Source of the DNA: Planctomyces sp.
Lineage (GTDB): Bacteria; Planctomycetota; Planctomycetia; Planctomycetales; Planctomycetaceae
Reading direction: 5' to 3'
Length of the DNA stretch: 32,847 nucleotides
NCBI GenBank assembly: GCA_027483145.1
Contig: JAIXVG010000173.1
Span: 1-32,847, forward strand
The notes below the pieces were generated by a model. The model worked only from the letters and a program-made list of their open reading frames with translations, ran no database searches and had not been told where the DNA came from. Every line of letters begins with the position of its first letter. Position 1 is the first letter of the stretch. This document shows positions 31,925 through 32,847 of this stretch, in pieces. The translations under genes were made by a program, and so were the position numbers.

Positions 31925-32847
31925 ATGGCCATGTTTCCTACCCTGCAAGCCAAGCTGACCCGCTACGAAGAGCTGGAGCGAATGCTACAGGACCCTGACG
32001 TATTGGCCGACACCCAGCGAATGCTTGAACTGCAGCGCGAGCATGGTGGCTTGGGGAAAATCGCTCGTACGGTCAAAGAGTTTAATACTCTGGAAGCAGA
32101 TTTGGCGGCAGCAGAAGAGATGTTGGCCTCGGCCGATGACGAAGAGACAAAAGAGTATGCTCGAGCAGAGATCGGCGAGCTGAAGCAGCGCTATGAGGGG
32201 ATGCGGACCGAGCTGGAGGATATGGTTACTGCGGGGGACTCGCTAACCCGTGGCAGCTTGATTATGGAAATTCGGGCTGGAACAGGTGGCGACGAAGCTG
32301 CTTTGTTTGCCCGTGATTTGTTCGAAATGTATTCGCGGTTTGTGGAGCGCCGTGGCTGGAAGCAGGAAGTACTCGAAGTGAGTCCCTCTGAATTAGGCGG
32401 GATTCGCGAAGTTGTGTTTTCGGTGACCGGCGAATCGGCTTTTCATCAATTGCAGTTTGAAAGTGGTGGGCATCGAGTGCAGCGAGTCCCGGAGACGGAG
32501 ACTCAGGGCCGGGTTCACACCAGTGCCGCGACGGTCGCAGTGATGCCTGAAGCGACCGATGTTGACGTAGAAATTCGGGACGAAGACCTGCAGATCGATA
32601 CGATGCGAGCCGGTGGTCCTGGGGGCCAAAAGGTGAATAAAACAGAAAGTGCGGTGCGCATCACCCACGTTCCGACCGGGATCGCGGTTCGAATTCAGGA
32701 CGAAAAGAGTCAGCACAAGAACAAAGCCAAAGCCCTGCGTGTGTTGCGAACGAGGCTACTCGAAGCGCGGCAAGCCAAGCTGAATCAGGAGCGCTCGGCC
32801 CAGCGCCGCACGCTGATTGGAACCGGTGACCGCAGCGAACGAATTCG
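31925..32847 (+). CDS. prfA: Peptide chain release factor 1 (RF1), 3' end outside window
   Basis: The open frame from ATG 31925 ([21 protein letters not shown]) runs to the window edge, about 307 of the usual 355-365 residues. It has an N-terminal helical domain, then [24 protein letters not shown], and [27 protein letters not shown] with PET in the position of the RF1 PxT tripeptide that reads UAA/UAG. The catalytic GGQ is in [25 protein letters not shown] near 32600-32670. RF2 would show SPF instead. Essential for translation termination. Confidence 0.96.
   Translation, partial: MAMFPTLQAKLTRYEELERMLQDPDVLADTQRMLELQREHGGLGKIARTVKEFNTLEADLAAAEEMLASADDEETKEYARAEIGELKQRYEGMRTELEDMVTAGDSLTRGSLIMEIRAGTGGDEAALFARDLFEMYSRFVERRGWKQEVLEVSPSELGGIREVVFSVTGESAFHQLQFESGGHRVQRVPETETQGRVHTSAATVAVMPEATDVDVEIRDEDLQIDTMRAGGPGGQKVNKTESAVRITHVPTGIAVRIQDEKSQHKNKAKALRVLRTRLLEARQAKLNQERSAQRRTLIGTGDRSERI

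Noticed and set aside
1-32847. tRNA or rRNA genes
   Set aside because: I looked for T-loop GTTCGANTC-type strings and conserved rRNA blocks on both strands and found none outside coding sequence; short RNAs could still be missed without a covariance search.

Overview
The window reads as a chromosome segment of a planctomycete, most likely of the Pirellulales type. This rests on gene content: a cysteine-rich YTV-repeat surface protein, a DUF1559 protein, a methanopterin-linked formyltransferase/hydrolase subunit (FhcB-like), a lysine-rich Hc1-like mini-histone, an LRR-Roc-COR-TIR protein, EF-hand additions on an envelope protein, and many short palindromic interspersed repeats of the 'CACTGGC..GCCAGTG' and 'GCTAGCG' kinds. 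Genes are loosely spaced and mostly single.

Layout. 1-416: 3' end of a DegT/DnrJ-type sugar aminotransferase. 454-4233 (-): ROCO protein with about 22 near-identical 23-residue LRRs, a Roc GTPase, COR and a C-terminal TIR. 4240-5310: gene-free and rich in interspersed repeats. 5311-6639 (-): fhcB-like gene, divergent from a degenerate NtrC-like regulator (6871-8280 +), followed by a ClpP-like serine protease (8412-9041 +).

9053-14906 is the most unusual part. Seven copies (one diverged) of a roughly 140-170 bp repeat, all in the same orientation and each bounded by complementary arms of about 18-30 bp, alternate with single small genes: a nucleotidyltransferase-fold protein, three or four unrecognised proteins, a PQQ-propeller-like protein, and a divergent tetR/tspO pair. 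Genes fill the inter-repeat spaces closely, and some start and stop codons lie inside the repeat ends. It resembles a gene-cassette (integron-like) array, but no integrase and no canonical attC boxes are visible.

15007-16487 (-): YTV-type cysteine-rich secreted protein with a strong terminator. 17339-18163 (+): sugar isomerase/epimerase-like TIM barrel. 19029-19187 (+): Hc1-like basic protein. 19560-20126 (-): YqgE/AlgH. 20419-20745 (+): small membrane protein behind a hairpin-rich leader. 20946-26025 (-): a two-gene envelope export operon, TolC-like lipoprotein then HlyD-like adaptor with C-terminal EF hands, whose reading frames overlap by about 185 bp. 26405-27720 (+): hotdog thioesterase and an ABC-2 type permease. 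27932-30702 (-): DUF1559 protein, CvpA-like protein and a DUF457-type membrane hydrolase. 31324-32847 (+): rpmE (zinc-independent type L31) and prfA (RF1), the latter running off the right edge.

All functions are inferred by reading motifs; no database search was run.
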